From positions 1 through 7,360 of the forward strand of contig DDBO01000154.1 of the NCBI GenBank assembly GCA_002332755.1: a stretch of DNA of 7,360 nt. Reading direction: 5' to 3'. The notes below the pieces were generated by a model. It saw only the letters and a list, made by a program, of their open reading frames with translations. It was not told the DNA's origin and made no database searches. Below, piece by piece: positions 1-6,622 of the stretch (position 1 is the first letter of the stretch; each line of letters begins with the position of its first letter). A program made the translations under genes and the position numbers. Origin of the DNA: Bacteroidales bacterium UBA2030. GTDB lineage: Bacteria > Bacteroidota > Bacteroidia > Bacteroidales > TTA-H9.

Positions 1-305
1 TTCGATTTTGTTTTATAACTAATGACGGTTACTGTTAAAGAATCTTTTGGTGTTGTAGTTTTAAGCTCGAAGCGTCCGTCGAAGTCGGTAGTGGTGCCAA
101 CAGTGGTACCTTTGAAGTATACATTTGCAAAGGGTATGGGTTCATTGGTTGCACCATCAGTAACTTTACCTCTTATGATTGTATAAACCGGGCTGTGTGG
201 ATTTTGTGCCTCAGCTTTATTTATCGTAATCAGAACAAAGAGCCAAACTATGACCGCAGCGAAAAGAGCTTTGGATAAAAGCTTTCGGGGGTTATTTACA
301 AACAT
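1..305 (-). CDS. Secreted/outer-membrane protein with carboxypeptidase-regulatory-like domain, N-terminal fragment (DUF5686-like)
   Basis: This reading frame starts with ATG at 305-303 and stays open for 101 codons to the left edge, so only the N-terminus is present. Residues 1 to about 34 form a signal peptide: a basic start (NNPRK), a hydrophobic core (ALFAAVIVWLFVLIT) and a probable cut near AEAQ. Residues 42 to 101 form a carboxypeptidase D regulatory-like beta-sandwich, with the typical pattern IIRGKVTDG..NEPIPFANVYFKGT..GTTTDFDGRFEL. In Bacteroidota this domain opens either TonB-dependent receptors (SusC type) or DUF5686 proteins. The wording 'PFANVYFKGTTVGTTTDFDG' reminds me most of DUF5686 proteins, but the missing C-terminus decides this. 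It diverges from the DUF4833-like gene. No Shine-Dalgarno sequence precedes the start, as is usual in this phylum. No functional link to the inositol operon is visible. Confidence 0.8.
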   Translation of the reverse strand, partial: MFVNNPRKLLSKALFAAVIVWLFVLITINKAEAQNPHSPVYTIIRGKVTDGATNEPIPFANVYFKGTTVGTTTDFDGRFELKTTTPKDSLTVTVISYKTKS

Positions 306-465
306 TTTGCAATCGTGTTTATTATATTTTTTTCTGTACATTTAGATTTAAATAACAATTACTTGCTACCCTTGTTTATAGTTTAATTTCTTTAGGCATG
401 ATTATTGAGCCGGTGAATCTTTAATTTCAGCAAAGATGATATTTTTGCACCTGCGAAATGTTAAT
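306..465. other. Divergent intergenic region
   Basis: This AT-rich spacer lies between the divergent genes at 305 (minus) and 466 (plus). A -7 promoter match for the plus-strand gene is listed separately. On the minus strand I found no TAnnTTTG match, so the promoter of the leftward gene is not identified. No RNA gene, repeat or small ORF is supportable here. Confidence 0.6.
440..447 (+). promoter_or_regulatory. Candidate Bacteroidota -7 promoter element (TATTTTTG)
   Basis: TATTTTTG matches the Bacteroidota sigma-70 -7 consensus TAnnTTTG exactly. It lies 18 bp before the ATG at 466, which would give a leader of about ten bases. It lies downstream of the alternative ATG at 436, so if it is real the gene must start at 466. 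I see no convincing -33 TTTG at the usual distance, so this rests on one short match. Confidence 0.4.
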
Positions 466-1011
466 ATGAAAAAAACGAAGTTTTACATTTTTATAAAGTT
501 TGGACTGCTAATCACAATCCTTGTGCCACAAATGCTTTCTGCCAATCTTCCAGTTGATGCTGACAAACCGGAGAATAATAAGCGGCTTTTTGTCATTGCC
601 CGATCCAAAAACGCCAATCTTATTTGTTACGATCTTAATTATATAGCTCCCGGCAAACTTGACCCTGAGAAGCCCATTCATGTTTATTGGTTCAATCAGA
701 CGGATAAGCCGGGAACAACCGATGAATTGAGTTATATACAGGCAAAAATGGCATACGGGTATACGGCTAACCCAGTTGGTACAAGTAAATGGGAGATTTC
801 GTTGGTCGCCTTTCCACAGCGCAAGCTCATATTAGAGAAAGACGGAGAGGGCATTTATCGCAGTCGGATAACCATTTCGGGACGTCAGGCTGTGCTCAAG
901 AAGATATATGTTCGGGCTGATCCCAACAATTCTCTCCGTATTCAGTGGGTCGACATTTTTGGTATCGACATGCAAACCGGCAAAGAAGTCAAAGAACGGA
1001 TTATACCCTAA
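466..1011 (+). CDS. Secreted DUF4833-like protein of unknown function
   Basis: The product is 181 residues from the ATG at 466. An in-frame ATG at 436 would add ten residues (MIFLHLRNVN), but I prefer 466. That start gives a textbook signal peptide, MKKTKFYIF followed by the core FGLLITILV and a probable cut after LSA (residue 26), and a -7 promoter match sits between the two ATGs. The mature part begins near NLPVDADKP. It has the pattern I associate with DUF4833: RLFVIARSKNANLICYD, then PEKPIHVYWFN, then ELSYIQAKMAYGYT, with a beta-rich C-terminus ending in KERIIP. There is no lipobox Cys, so it is probably free in the periplasm or exported. The role is unknown; conserved Trp, Tyr and Lys residues give no clear catalytic motif. 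It converges on the inositol operon and is not cotranscribed with it. Confidence 0.8.
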   Translation: MKKTKFYIFIKFGLLITILVPQMLSANLPVDADKPENNKRLFVIARSKNANLICYDLNYIAPGKLDPEKPIHVYWFNQTDKPGTTDELSYIQAKMAYGYTANPVGTSKWEISLVAFPQRKLILEKDGEGIYRSRITISGRQAVLKKIYVRADPNNSLRIQWVDIFGIDMQTGKEVKERIIP

Positions 1012-1032
1012 AAGGTTTTTATTTTCATTTTA

Positions 1033-1067
1033 AAAGCCCTGCCTGCCCAATGGACAGGCGGGGCTTT
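1033..1067. terminator. Hairpin between convergent genes, probable bidirectional terminator
   Basis: The arms are AAAGCCCTGCCTG (1033-1045) and CAGGCGGGGCTTT (1055-1067). They pair over 13 bp with a single T-G wobble (1040/1060), and the loop is CCCAATGGA. The hairpin lies 22 bp after the DUF4833-like stop and 30 bp after the stop of the inositol-phosphate synthase gene on the other strand, so it can serve both. The A-rich 5' edge and T-rich 3' edge fit a bidirectional terminator, although the T run is short on both strands. Confidence 0.7.
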
Positions 1068-1096
1068 GAGTTTGAGAGCAGATGTAATCCCTTGGT

Positions 1097-2413
1097 TTAT
1101 TTGAATTTTTTGATTTTTTCGTCAATATGGTCAATAGGTTCTTCATCCATAATTTCGCGCATGGTGTTTTTTAGTTTAATATGCTGGATGAAGAGGTCAT
1201 GCTCGGGCACTACATCAGGAGAATGCATAGGGCTCTTGAAGTAGAACGAAAGCCACTCCTGAATTCCATAGAAGCCCACCCTCTGTGCCAAGTTAGTAAG
1301 AAGTACCAGGTCGAGAGCCAAGGGAGCTGCAAGGATGGAGTCGCGGCAGAGGAAGTCAATCTTGATTTGCATAGGATAGCCTAACCAACCGAAAATGTCA
1401 ATATTATCCCATCCTTCTTTATTGTCGCCGCGCGGGGGATAATAGTTGATGCGAACTTTGTGATAATAATCTTTATAAAGCTCGGGATAAAGCTCAGGCT
1501 GAAGAATGCTGTCGATAACCGAGAGTTTGCTTTCTTCCTTGGTTTTAAACGAGCCCGGATCATCCAATACTTCACCATCGCGATTACCCAGGATGTTGGT
1601 AGAGAACCAGCCATGCAATCCCAGCATACGCATTTTGATCATAGGAGAAATAATAGTTTTCACCATGGTCTGGCCAGTCTTGAAGTCTTTTCCGGCAATG
1701 GGGACTTTATTGAGGTTGGCCAGCTCAAAAGTGGCGCCCATGTCAACGGTGAGGTTAGGAGCTCCATTAATGTAAGGCCAACCTTCTTTCAAGGCTGCCC
1801 AGGCATAAATCATGCTGGGGCTAATGGCCGGATGGTTGTTTTTCAGTCCTTCTTCGAATTTTTCAATACTGGAGTGAACGTCCAGGGCTGGTGTAAATAC
1901 TTCGGTACTTCCAATCCAGATCACAACAATCTCATCGCATTTGTTTTGGGCTTTGAAGTCTCGGATGTCCTGACGAACCATTTCCATCAAATCCCATTTG
2001 GTGGGAGCTTGTTTCACCCAATTACCATCCAGACGTTTTACCCATTCCTTGTCGAAAACGGCTTTCATGGGGCGAAGGGCTTCCATTTCGTCTTTTACCT
2101 TCAAAAGGTCGTTTTCGGTAAGCACCTGAGCAGTGCGTGCTCCATCCAATGCAGTTTCTTCGCGTATGTCCCAACCTCCGAAGACAATTTGGTCGAGATC
2201 ATACAATGGTAAAAACTCCTTAATTTTTGGGAAATTGTTGTCGCTGCGTTTGCCAATACGAATGGTGGCTAACTGAGTTAGTGAGCCCACAGGCAGTCCC
2301 AGCCCTTTGCGAACAGCATATGTTCCAGCAATAAAAGTGGTGGATACTGCACCATTCATTCCTACGATAAGTACCCCCAGTTTACCCTGAGGTTTCGTCG
2401 GTTTTTGCTTCAT
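1097..2413 (-). CDS. ino1: myo-Inositol-1-phosphate synthase
   Basis: This NAD-dependent cytoplasmic enzyme converts glucose-6-phosphate to 1D-myo-inositol-3-phosphate (inositol-1-phosphate), the first committed step to inositol compounds. The protein is 438 residues, a normal full length for bacterial forms. The N-terminal Rossmann fold shows the NAD loop GMNGAVSTT (residues 18-26). Further family signatures are INGAPNLTVD (215-224), GKDFKTGQTMVKT (241-253) with the active-site lysines, GWFSTNILGNRDG (268-280), and YYPPRGDNKEGWDNIDIFGW (324-343). QIKIDFLCRDSILAAPLAL (349-367) carries a further catalytic-type Lys (K351). No key residue looks lost. It is the last gene of the operon, 29 bp after the HAD gene, with an AT-rich leader and no Shine-Dalgarno sequence. 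Its presence makes inositol phosphate the obvious substrate for the neighbouring transferases. Identification is secure; the end use of the product is inferred. Confidence 0.97.
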   Translation of the reverse strand: MKQKPTKPQGKLGVLIVGMNGAVSTTFIAGTYAVRKGLGLPVGSLTQLATIRIGKRSDNNFPKIKEFLPLYDLDQIVFGGWDIREETALDGARTAQVLTENDLLKVKDEMEALRPMKAVFDKEWVKRLDGNWVKQAPTKWDLMEMVRQDIRDFKAQNKCDEIVVIWIGSTEVFTPALDVHSSIEKFEEGLKNNHPAISPSMIYAWAALKEGWPYINGAPNLTVDMGATFELANLNKVPIAGKDFKTGQTMVKTIISPMIKMRMLGLHGWFSTNILGNRDGEVLDDPGSFKTKEESKLSVIDSILQPELYPELYKDYYHKVRINYYPPRGDNKEGWDNIDIFGWLGYPMQIKIDFLCRDSILAAPLALDLVLLTNLAQRVGFYGIQEWLSFYFKSPMHSPDVVPEHDLFIQHIKLKNTMREIMDEEPIDHIDEKIKKFK

Positions 2414-2442
2414 AGATTTTAGAGTTTAAGGGTTTAAAAAGG

Positions 2443-3162
2443 TTATTTAAATATTTCTTTGAGTATTGCAAGATTGGTGATGATGTGATCGGCTTCAGGC
2501 CCTCCGGGTTCTTCACGCCAGCTTCGGCCCTTAAGCCAAAGGGTTGTACATCCTATTTTTTTGGCAGGCACAATGTCTCGCTCGAATGAATCGCCTACTA
2601 CTGCTACCTGCGATGCTTTAAGGCCAAGTCTTTCAACGCCAATGGTAAAGATATACGGATCGGGTTTTCTCACACCAACAACGGCCGAATCGACCACATC
2701 CTTAAAATAATCTCTGATTCCAAACTCCCGGAGTACAGTTTCCATATTCCCATAGAAATTTGAAACCAGGACAAGCGGATAGTTTACTGAGAGCTTTTTC
2801 AGTATCTCAGCTGTGAGCTGCATTTTAGCCAAAACATCATTGTAGCAAGCTTCGAGTATATCTGCCGCCCAGCTTTCTGCGACATCAGGCCGAATTAGCC
2901 CTTTGGAAATCAGGTAATCTATCTGCAACCTGATTTGCATTCCGATAGTATCTTTAAAAGTATCGGTAGGTTTTATTTTGCCTTCGAGCATGTTGTCACC
3001 CGCTGCCACATAAGCTTTTTCATATTCGGGCTTCAACACCGGGATACCAGCTGCCTGCCAGGCATCCCAATATTGTTCGCTCCAGTGAACACCATGTGTA
3101 TCGAGTGTCCCTCCGAAATCGAACAATATCCCTTTGATATGATTTAGGTTGTTAGGCATCAT
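2443..3162 (-). CDS. HAD-superfamily hydrolase with atypical motif I
   Basis: The product is 239 residues with the HAD subfamily IA layout: a Rossmann core with a helical cap at about residues 25-105. Motif I is DFGGTLD at 15-21 with nucleophile D15. Motif II is the Ser of LVLVSN (S134). Motif III is K166 in GVRKPDP. Motif IV is GDSFERD (190-196), giving D191 and D196 for magnesium. The second Asp of motif I, normally the general acid/base of HAD phosphatases, is Gly (G17). It may therefore be a slow or altered phosphatase, or act on an unusual substrate. A phosphatase for an inositol-phosphate or phosphatidylinositol-phosphate intermediate would fit the pathway, but this substitution weakens that reading. 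Its first ATG overlaps the stop of the flippase-like gene by 4 bp; a second ATG follows directly, so the start could be one codon later. Confidence 0.92.
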   Translation of the reverse strand: MMPNNLNHIKGILFDFGGTLDTHGVHWSEQYWDAWQAAGIPVLKPEYEKAYVAAGDNMLEGKIKPTDTFKDTIGMQIRLQIDYLISKGLIRPDVAESWAADILEACYNDVLAKMQLTAEILKKLSVNYPLVLVSNFYGNMETVLREFGIRDYFKDVVDSAVVGVRKPDPYIFTIGVERLGLKASQVAVVGDSFERDIVPAKKIGCTTLWLKGRSWREEPGGPEADHIITNLAILKEIFK

Positions 3163-4151
3163 CTTGTAGTATGGCTTTTCACAGCACTGAATTTCATTAG
3201 TAATAAACCAAGCAGGATCCAGAAGAATTCGCGGATACGGGTAACAATGCTTACCAGAACTCCCTGTCCTGGAGGAAATCTTAAACTTTCATAAACCAGG
3301 TAAAGGCTTCCTTCGCGTGTGCCCAATTGAAGGGGCATGAAAAACATGATATTCGCCAACAAAGAGCTTGCTGCACTTATGTATACAGCCTGTAATATAT
3401 CAATATTGAGACCCAGTGCCCGCATAATCAGATAAAATTCCAGCGAACCAATCAGTCGGCTTGCATATTCAAATCCGAGGGTATAATAAAAGGCCTTTCG
3501 CCGAGTGTTATAGAATGCTACTACCTGATTTTCAATCTCTGTTAGAATTTTTTCCTTGCTTAAAATTCTGGCTGCTGGTGCTTTGAGTAAAGGGAGCTTC
3601 TTTAAAAAGTGCATAAAGGAAAAAACAATCCCATTTTTATACCAACGATAAATTATGGCAATAATCCAAAGCATGATAATAAGCAATACTCCCAGGAAGA
3701 TATAAGCTCCTCGGGTAGGCTTAATATTAAAAATAACAAGCACTATGGCCGATACCCAGAAGAAAAAGTGTGACAAAATATGCATCATATTATAAAGAAT
3801 GACGCTGGCCGAGGCCTTCTCAACCCCAATTAGTTTTTTCACATTCATAACTTTCCAGGGCTCACCAGCAAGCGCAACAACAGGCGTTAGATAATTGAGT
3901 GCAAAACCAGTTATCTTCATGGAAAGCAACTTCCCAAATCTTACGTGACAGTTTCTACCAAGAATAACATTCCATGCGGAAGTATTTAAGATGTAGATAA
4001 CCAGCCACAGTCCGATGATGGGTAAAATCCACCAACCGACTTTAAACAATTCGCGCAACAGGCGTTCTACTCCAAAGTCGTAAACCATCCAGCTCAACAA
4101 GACCAGACCTACCAGAAAGAAAATGAGATTGTTACGTGTATCTTTACTCAT
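3159..4151 (-). CDS. AglD/UPF0104-type integral membrane protein (flippase-like, lysylphosphatidylglycerol synthase TM domain family)
   Basis: This is a 330-residue polytopic inner-membrane protein with about eight hydrophobic segments (roughly 8-24, 40-57, 85-96, 117-141, 149-169, 221-243, 252-275 and 297-319). It matches the membrane domain of lysylphosphatidylglycerol synthases and AglD-like proteins. The first conserved region is NYLTPVVALAGEPWKVMNVK (86-105). The second is PLQLGTREGSLYLVYE (273-288), followed by a conserved Arg in VTRIREFFW (303-311). It lacks the soluble aminoacyl-transfer domain of full MprF enzymes, so a lipid flippase role is more likely than synthesis. Both ends overlap neighbours by 4 bp, right after the CDP-alcohol phosphatidyltransferase, which suggests it moves that enzyme's lipid product across the membrane. 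Transport by stand-alone members of this family is largely predicted, and the substrate here is inferred from context only. Confidence 0.87.
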   Translation of the reverse strand: MSKDTRNNLIFFLVGLVLLSWMVYDFGVERLLRELFKVGWWILPIIGLWLVIYILNTSAWNVILGRNCHVRFGKLLSMKITGFALNYLTPVVALAGEPWKVMNVKKLIGVEKASASVILYNMMHILSHFFFWVSAIVLVIFNIKPTRGAYIFLGVLLIIMLWIIAIIYRWYKNGIVFSFMHFLKKLPLLKAPAARILSKEKILTEIENQVVAFYNTRRKAFYYTLGFEYASRLIGSLEFYLIMRALGLNIDILQAVYISAASSLLANIMFFMPLQLGTREGSLYLVYESLRFPPGQGVLVSIVTRIREFFWILLGLLLMKFSAVKSHTTR

Positions 4152-5071
4152 GAGATGGTGGTATTCGTGGGTTGTTCAATAAGGTTGAGATACTTTTTGC
4201 TTATACTTTCGTTTCGGGAAACCATATAAAAGAGAATAGCGTTGAGCACCGTGATTTCAAATACCCAGTACAATATGGGTTGATTGATTAGCACAGCAAT
4301 CCATAAAGCAATTGCCCGGGTATTGAATGTGAGAATATTGGTCAGTGGCATCAAGGGTTTATTTTCTCTTCTAAAGCCTTCCCTAATGTTATCAGGAATC
4401 CCTTCAGGAAATTTACTCTTTACGACGCTAATTAGCTTTTGAAGGTTACGGGTAAATAATTCTTGTTCGCGTGTATAATTCAAATACGATTTCATAAAAA
4501 GTTTGTACCAAAAATGTTTTTTCCAGCTCAGGTCTTCAATCTCAGCCTTTATTTGGGAACTGTTATGAAATTCGCTGCCACTTTCTCCTTTTACAAAATA
4601 CAGATGGGCATTCCGGTAATAATCGGCAATAGCAGCCTGGAAAATGTGGAAAGCCCCGGTCAGACCACCCAAAATCAGTACCCAGTAGTCGTAACCGTTA
4701 TTTAACAACCGAAGAGCAAGGTGAACATATATACTGATAAACCATATATTACCGGCCAATCCATCGAGGATTCGTCCCAATCGGGTTTTATCATTGGTCA
4801 TGCGGGCCAATTGGCCATCAGTACTATCTAATGTATTGGCTATCATTAAGCTGAAAACTCCGGCCAAATTAATCCAAAAATGATTGTAATAGTATAAATG
4901 CCCGGCCAGTACACCCCAGAAGATGCTTATTATGGTAATGGTGTTGGGCCTGATACCATGGCGGGCAGAAAATTTCGCCACCTGGTAACCTAGCTTACGA
5001 TAAAAAATGATGTCGAGGAATTCTTCTGTATCCGCAGATTTTAAGGTTTTGCTGATTTCGTTGTCGCTCAT
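4148..5071 (-). CDS. CDP-alcohol phosphatidyltransferase family enzyme, candidate phosphoinositol-lipid synthase
   Basis: The product is 307 residues. It is an integral membrane enzyme of the family that releases CMP from a CDP-linked donor and forms a phosphodiester. RPNTITIIS (41-49) leads into the first membrane helix, as is typical. The signature D-x2-D-G-x2-A-R-x8-G-x3-D-x3-D is seen as LDSTDGQLAR (81-90), G99 and D103. The fourth Asp position (107) is Gly, in LDGLAGN (102-108). Membrane helices lie at about 44-62, 66-82, 108-124, 129-150 and 252-284. A long charged stretch at about 160-245 is probably cytoplasmic. The start overlaps the ATP-grasp stop by 4 bp and the stop overlaps the flippase-like start. 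Two reactions fit: CDP-diacylglycerol with inositol phosphate, or CDP-inositol (from the upstream nucleotidyltransferase) with diacylglycerol or another alcohol. I favour an inositol acceptor or donor because of inositol-phosphate synthase in the operon; the direction is unproven. Confidence 0.9.
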   Translation of the reverse strand: MSDNEISKTLKSADTEEFLDIIFYRKLGYQVAKFSARHGIRPNTITIISIFWGVLAGHLYYYNHFWINLAGVFSLMIANTLDSTDGQLARMTNDKTRLGRILDGLAGNIWFISIYVHLALRLLNNGYDYWVLILGGLTGAFHIFQAAIADYYRNAHLYFVKGESGSEFHNSSQIKAEIEDLSWKKHFWYKLFMKSYLNYTREQELFTRNLQKLISVVKSKFPEGIPDNIREGFRRENKPLMPLTNILTFNTRAIALWIAVLINQPILYWVFEITVLNAILFYMVSRNESISKKYLNLIEQPTNTTIS

Positions 5072-5910
5072 AGGCTTAATGTTGAAATAAATACTTCTGC
5101 CGGATGATGTTCAGCTTTTTCAAGGATGACCTTCGCAATCCATTTCGATGCTTCATCCCTGACGGGTGCAAAAGAGGGCCAGTCGTTTAGGTCGATGATT
5201 CGAATGTCTCCTTCTGGACCAATAACTGCATCACCACCATAAATATCCACATCGAGTACTTCTGCGCTACGTTGGGCCATATCCATAAGCATAGCAGTAT
5301 CAAAAGGTAGAGCAGTAGTACGATCGTGGAAATAGAAATGGAAAAAAGGCGTGTTTTTTACGGCATAGAATTTTACAACGGGTCCTGTGATATGCTCCTG
5401 AACTACAGCTGCACCAATACCTCTGCGATGATATTCGTGTAAAACTTCAGTAAGTTCTTCAATGCTGTATACCAGTGTAACGTCTTCGCGATGGATGGCG
5501 TGAACGTCTCCTCGCTTAATCCAAACTTTGAAAGGTTTACCAGCAAAGGGGATATTCTCTATTTTCTTTTGAGTATCCAGGACAAGGGTAGTCGGTATGT
5601 TAACACCAGCTTTGGGGAGCAGCCGGGCGAGATTTTCCCGGTAGCAATTGTAAACGCCGCTTGTAGAGTTGACAACCAGTGCGCCTTGTTTTTCAACTTC
5701 TTGCAGAATTTTGAGTGAGCGGCTCCCCCTAATCATGCTGAAAATATAGGGCGTTTTGATAAGATCGGGCCTAAGCTGATCTTCATCGTAAACGGAGACA
5801 GAATGACCTTTGGCCCTTATCTGGTCGATGGTAAGGGCCAGTATCTTTGAGTCGTTGCCCACATGATTGGGCGAATATCTTGAACCTCTTGCAATAGCAA
5901 TAAAATGCAT
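5068..5910 (-). CDS. ATP-grasp enzyme (RimK / inositol-phosphate-kinase-like), substrate unknown
   Basis: The product is 280 residues with an ATP-grasp fold. The pre-ATP-grasp domain spans about 1-95: MHFIAIARGSRYSPNHVGND, then VVNSTSGVYNCYRENLARLL (79-98). The central part has IPTTLVL (105-111) and the ATP-binding lysine region FKVWIKRGD (127-135). VVQEHITGPVVKFYAV (169-184) supplies the adenine-hinge and substrate-side residues. The metal site is in GGDAVI (225-230) and IIDLNDWPSF (238-247), with D227, D240 and N242. All expected ATP and magnesium residues are present, so it should be active. RimK-type ligases join an amine to a carboxylate, while inositol 1,3,4-trisphosphate 5/6-kinases of the same fold phosphorylate inositol phosphates; the D-x-N-x2-P end motif occurs in both. 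Placement in an inositol operon makes an inositol-phosphate kinase, or a ligase decorating a lipid head group, worth testing. It sits 2 bp after TetR and overlaps the phosphatidyltransferase by 4 bp. Confidence 0.83.
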   Translation of the reverse strand: MHFIAIARGSRYSPNHVGNDSKILALTIDQIRAKGHSVSVYDEDQLRPDLIKTPYIFSMIRGSRSLKILQEVEKQGALVVNSTSGVYNCYRENLARLLPKAGVNIPTTLVLDTQKKIENIPFAGKPFKVWIKRGDVHAIHREDVTLVYSIEELTEVLHEYHRRGIGAAVVQEHITGPVVKFYAVKNTPFFHFYFHDRTTALPFDTAMLMDMAQRSAEVLDVDIYGGDAVIGPEGDIRIIDLNDWPSFAPVRDEASKWIAKVILEKAEHHPAEVFISTLSL

Positions 5911-5912
5911 GC

Positions 5913-6566
5913 TTATTCGATTTTTGGATTAAGTGGCGTAAGATCGGGCCTTTGCGTTCCGGTGTCCTCAGTTTTTCCTTCTTCTAAAATTTCAAGCCCT
6001 TTATGGGTAGATATTCCCCTGAAGTAGTTAATAATTAGGTTATTAAAAATTGTCCTGCGGTCGCTATTGCCTTTTTCATCGGCTTCGAGGGTAAAAGCTA
6101 ACCTAAACAATTCGTAAATGATTCGTCCGACTACTTGCAAATGAACATCGGTTCGTATGAGTCCTTCTTTAATACCTTCCTTTAATAATGTCAGGATTTC
6201 TGCCGTACTTTGTCTTTCCCTGTCCTGGCTCATTTGATTCCATTCTCTGGGAAAGAACTTTTGGATATCAAGGAAAAATCGGGGATGATACGTCTGTAAG
6301 GTTTGAATATGAAATTCACCAAGTTTTCTTATTGTGTCGATTATGTTGCATGAATTTCTTCTAATTCTGTGAAGCTCCTCTACGTTACGCTTGTTTATTT
6401 CAGAAATACAAACGCTTAATAAATCACTTTTATCGCTGAAAAGCTCGTAAATGGTCCGTTTCGAAACTCCTGCTTCGCTGGCAATCCAATCCATGGTAAC
6501 GGGCCTTATTCCGTTTTCGCGGAATAGTCGTATGGCAGTCTGAATAATTCTGTCCCTTGCTTCCAT
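5913..6566 (-). CDS. TetR/AcrR-family transcriptional regulator
   Basis: The product is 217 residues. The N-terminal DNA-binding domain is clear: RDRIIQTAIRLFRENGIRP (4-22), then the helix-turn-helix VTMDWIASEAGVSKRTIYEL (23-42), closed by FSDKSDLL. The remainder is a helical ligand-binding and dimerisation domain (about 55-190). A hydrophilic tail (EEGKTEDTGTQRPDLTPLNP) extends beyond the usual fold. TetR proteins usually repress and are released by a small ligand. Here the gene heads the operon and is transcribed with its probable targets. A -7 promoter match with an overlapping inverted repeat lies just upstream, so autorepression of the whole operon is likely. The ligand cannot be read from the sequence; a lipid or inositol metabolite is a guess from context. 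The ATG at 6566-6564 is the first one consistent with the family's N-terminus. Confidence 0.95.
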   Translation of the reverse strand: MEARDRIIQTAIRLFRENGIRPVTMDWIASEAGVSKRTIYELFSDKSDLLSVCISEINKRNVEELHRIRRNSCNIIDTIRKLGEFHIQTLQTYHPRFFLDIQKFFPREWNQMSQDRERQSTAEILTLLKEGIKEGLIRTDVHLQVVGRIIYELFRLAFTLEADEKGNSDRRTIFNNLIINYFRGISTHKGLEILEEGKTEDTGTQRPDLTPLNPKIE

Positions 6567-6594
6567 GTTTGCTTGCCTCTCATTTTAGGGCCTG

Positions 6595-6622
6595 CAAAAT
6601 TAGGAAACTTTTCTGGTTTTAA
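6595..6622 (-). promoter_or_regulatory. Candidate promoter of the TetR-inositol operon
   Basis: Read on the minus strand, TAATTTTG (6602-6595) matches the Bacteroidota -7 consensus TAnnTTTG exactly. About 19 bases upstream, a TTTT (6624-6621 region) stands where the -33 TTTG would be, which is a weak match. Transcription would begin near 6588, about 20 bases before the TetR ATG. This supports an operon separate from the nucleotidyltransferase gene upstream, although readthrough from it is possible since no clear terminator lies between. Confidence 0.55.

Larger units (their letters stand above)
1097..6566 (-). other. Six-gene operon: TetR, ATP-grasp, CDP-alcohol phosphatidyltransferase, flippase-like, HAD, inositol-1-phosphate synthase
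   Basis: All six genes point the same way with almost no space between them. TetR and the ATP-grasp gene are 2 bp apart. ATP-grasp/phosphatidyltransferase, phosphatidyltransferase/flippase and flippase/HAD each overlap by 4 bp (ATGA). HAD and inositol-phosphate synthase are 29 bp apart. The overlaps imply translational coupling and one transcript from the promoter at about 6595-6622. A strong hairpin follows the last gene. The set reads as a regulated pathway that makes inositol phosphate and attaches a polar head group to a lipid. Cotranscription is inferred from spacing. Confidence 0.82.

Noticed and set aside
945..1244. Plus-strand frame of 99 codons spanning the end of the DUF4833-like gene and the convergent spacer
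   Set aside because: It overlaps the DUF4833-like C-terminus, the hairpin and the antisense of inositol-phosphate synthase, and its composition is not protein-like.
1460..2212. Open frame of 250 codons on the plus strand
   Set aside because: It is antisense to the inositol-1-phosphate synthase gene, whose protein is conserved over its whole length. The antisense product has low-complexity Phe/His-rich sequence and no recognisable domain.
5913..6566. TetR as an efflux-pump regulator
   Set aside because: No pump, membrane-fusion or outer-membrane efflux gene lies nearby. The gene is packed 2 bp from the ATP-grasp gene at the head of the inositol operon, so a pathway regulator fits better.
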